From Bacteroidia bacterium (GTDB taxonomy: Bacteria; Bacteroidota; Bacteroidia; Chitinophagales; Saprospiraceae), in NCBI GenBank assembly GCA_030431945.1, contig JAUIIF010000309.1, positions 1 through 5,822 on the forward strand: a stretch of 5,822 bases of DNA, in the 5' to 3' direction. The translations under genes and the position numbers were made by a program. A model generated the notes under the pieces. It ran no database searches, was not told the origin of the DNA, and saw only the letters and a list, made by a program, of their open reading frames with translations. Positions 5,728-5,822 of the stretch are shown one piece after another. Positions within the stretch are counted from its first letter, which is position 1. The number at the start of each line of letters is the position of its first letter.

Positions 5728-5822
5728 TTAAACGACCGGCAGGGCGGTGTAGCCGCGGTACTGCTTGTCATCGGCGAACTCCACGTCCTTAAAATCTTTG
5801 ATTACCTCGTAAAGGGTACCAC
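5728..5822 (-). CDS. C-terminal end of an unrecognised protein (partial)
   Basis: The last 30 codons of a minus-strand gene enter from the right edge and end in TAA at 5728-5730. The visible residues begin GTLYEVIKDFKDVEFADD and end YRGYTALPVV. The other two minus-strand frames are stopped within this stretch, and the codon choice resembles that of the neighbours, so this is probably a real gene tail. I do not recognise the family from so short a piece. It lies 52 bp upstream of the histidine phosphatase on the same strand and could be the first part of the same operon. Confidence 0.6.
   Translation of the reverse strand, partial: GTLYEVIKDFKDVEFADDKQYRGYTALPVV

Noticed and set aside
5711..5742. 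GCCGG...CCGGC inverted repeat and GTTTAAAC palindrome after the right-edge gene
   Set aside because: The stem is 5 bp around a 17-nt loop with no U-tract, and the palindrome overlaps the stop codon; both can arise by chance.

Overview
The window looks like chromosome from a moderately GC-rich member of the Bacteroidota, possibly Saprospiria or a Lewinella-like relative. Three things point there. The one clear promoter has the Bacteroidota form (TTG, 21-nt gap, TAnnTTTG). Most genes lack a Shine-Dalgarno sequence. The M56 protein ends in a C-terminal NGKK-type module of a kind I associate with Bacteroidota BlaR1-like proteins. The lineage is inferred from these features, not from a search. No tRNA, rRNA, CRISPR array, transposase or other mobile element is visible.

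Left block (1-1328, minus strand): two molybdenum cofactor genes read leftward. moeA (molybdopterin molybdenumtransferase) overlaps by 4 bp (ATGA) the start of a second gene cut by the window edge. The visible 48 residues of that gene resemble the N-terminus of Bacteroidota NTP-transferase / molybdenum cofactor guanylyltransferase proteins. Together they would carry out Mo insertion and then nucleotide attachment.

Middle block (1519-4216, plus strand): a two-gene BlaI/BlaR1-type regulatory operon. A 190-bp divergent spacer ends in a promoter whose -7 box lies exactly between two perfect inverted repeats, TACGAA-N4-TTCGTA, 24 bp apart. These are very probably the operators of the BlaI-like repressor encoded immediately downstream, so the operon should be autorepressed. 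The repressor stop overlaps the start of a 743-residue M56 metalloprotease-type receptor. The receptor keeps the membrane segments and the HELAH zinc site but has no visible penicillin-binding sensor. In its place is a long region with an Ala/Thr/Pro linker, a block of ten xL[E/K/R] tripeptides, a highly charged coiled coil and two short ING...HQ modules. What it senses is unknown, and no beta-lactamase gene is in view. This is the most interesting part of the window.

Right block (4225-5822, minus strand): a histidine phosphatase gene overlaps mqnA (chorismate dehydratase, first step of the futalosine route to menaquinone) by 7 bp. Upstream of it, 52 bp away, is the 3' end of an unrecognised gene cut by the window edge. 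mqnA and the M56 gene converge with only 8 bp between their stop codons.
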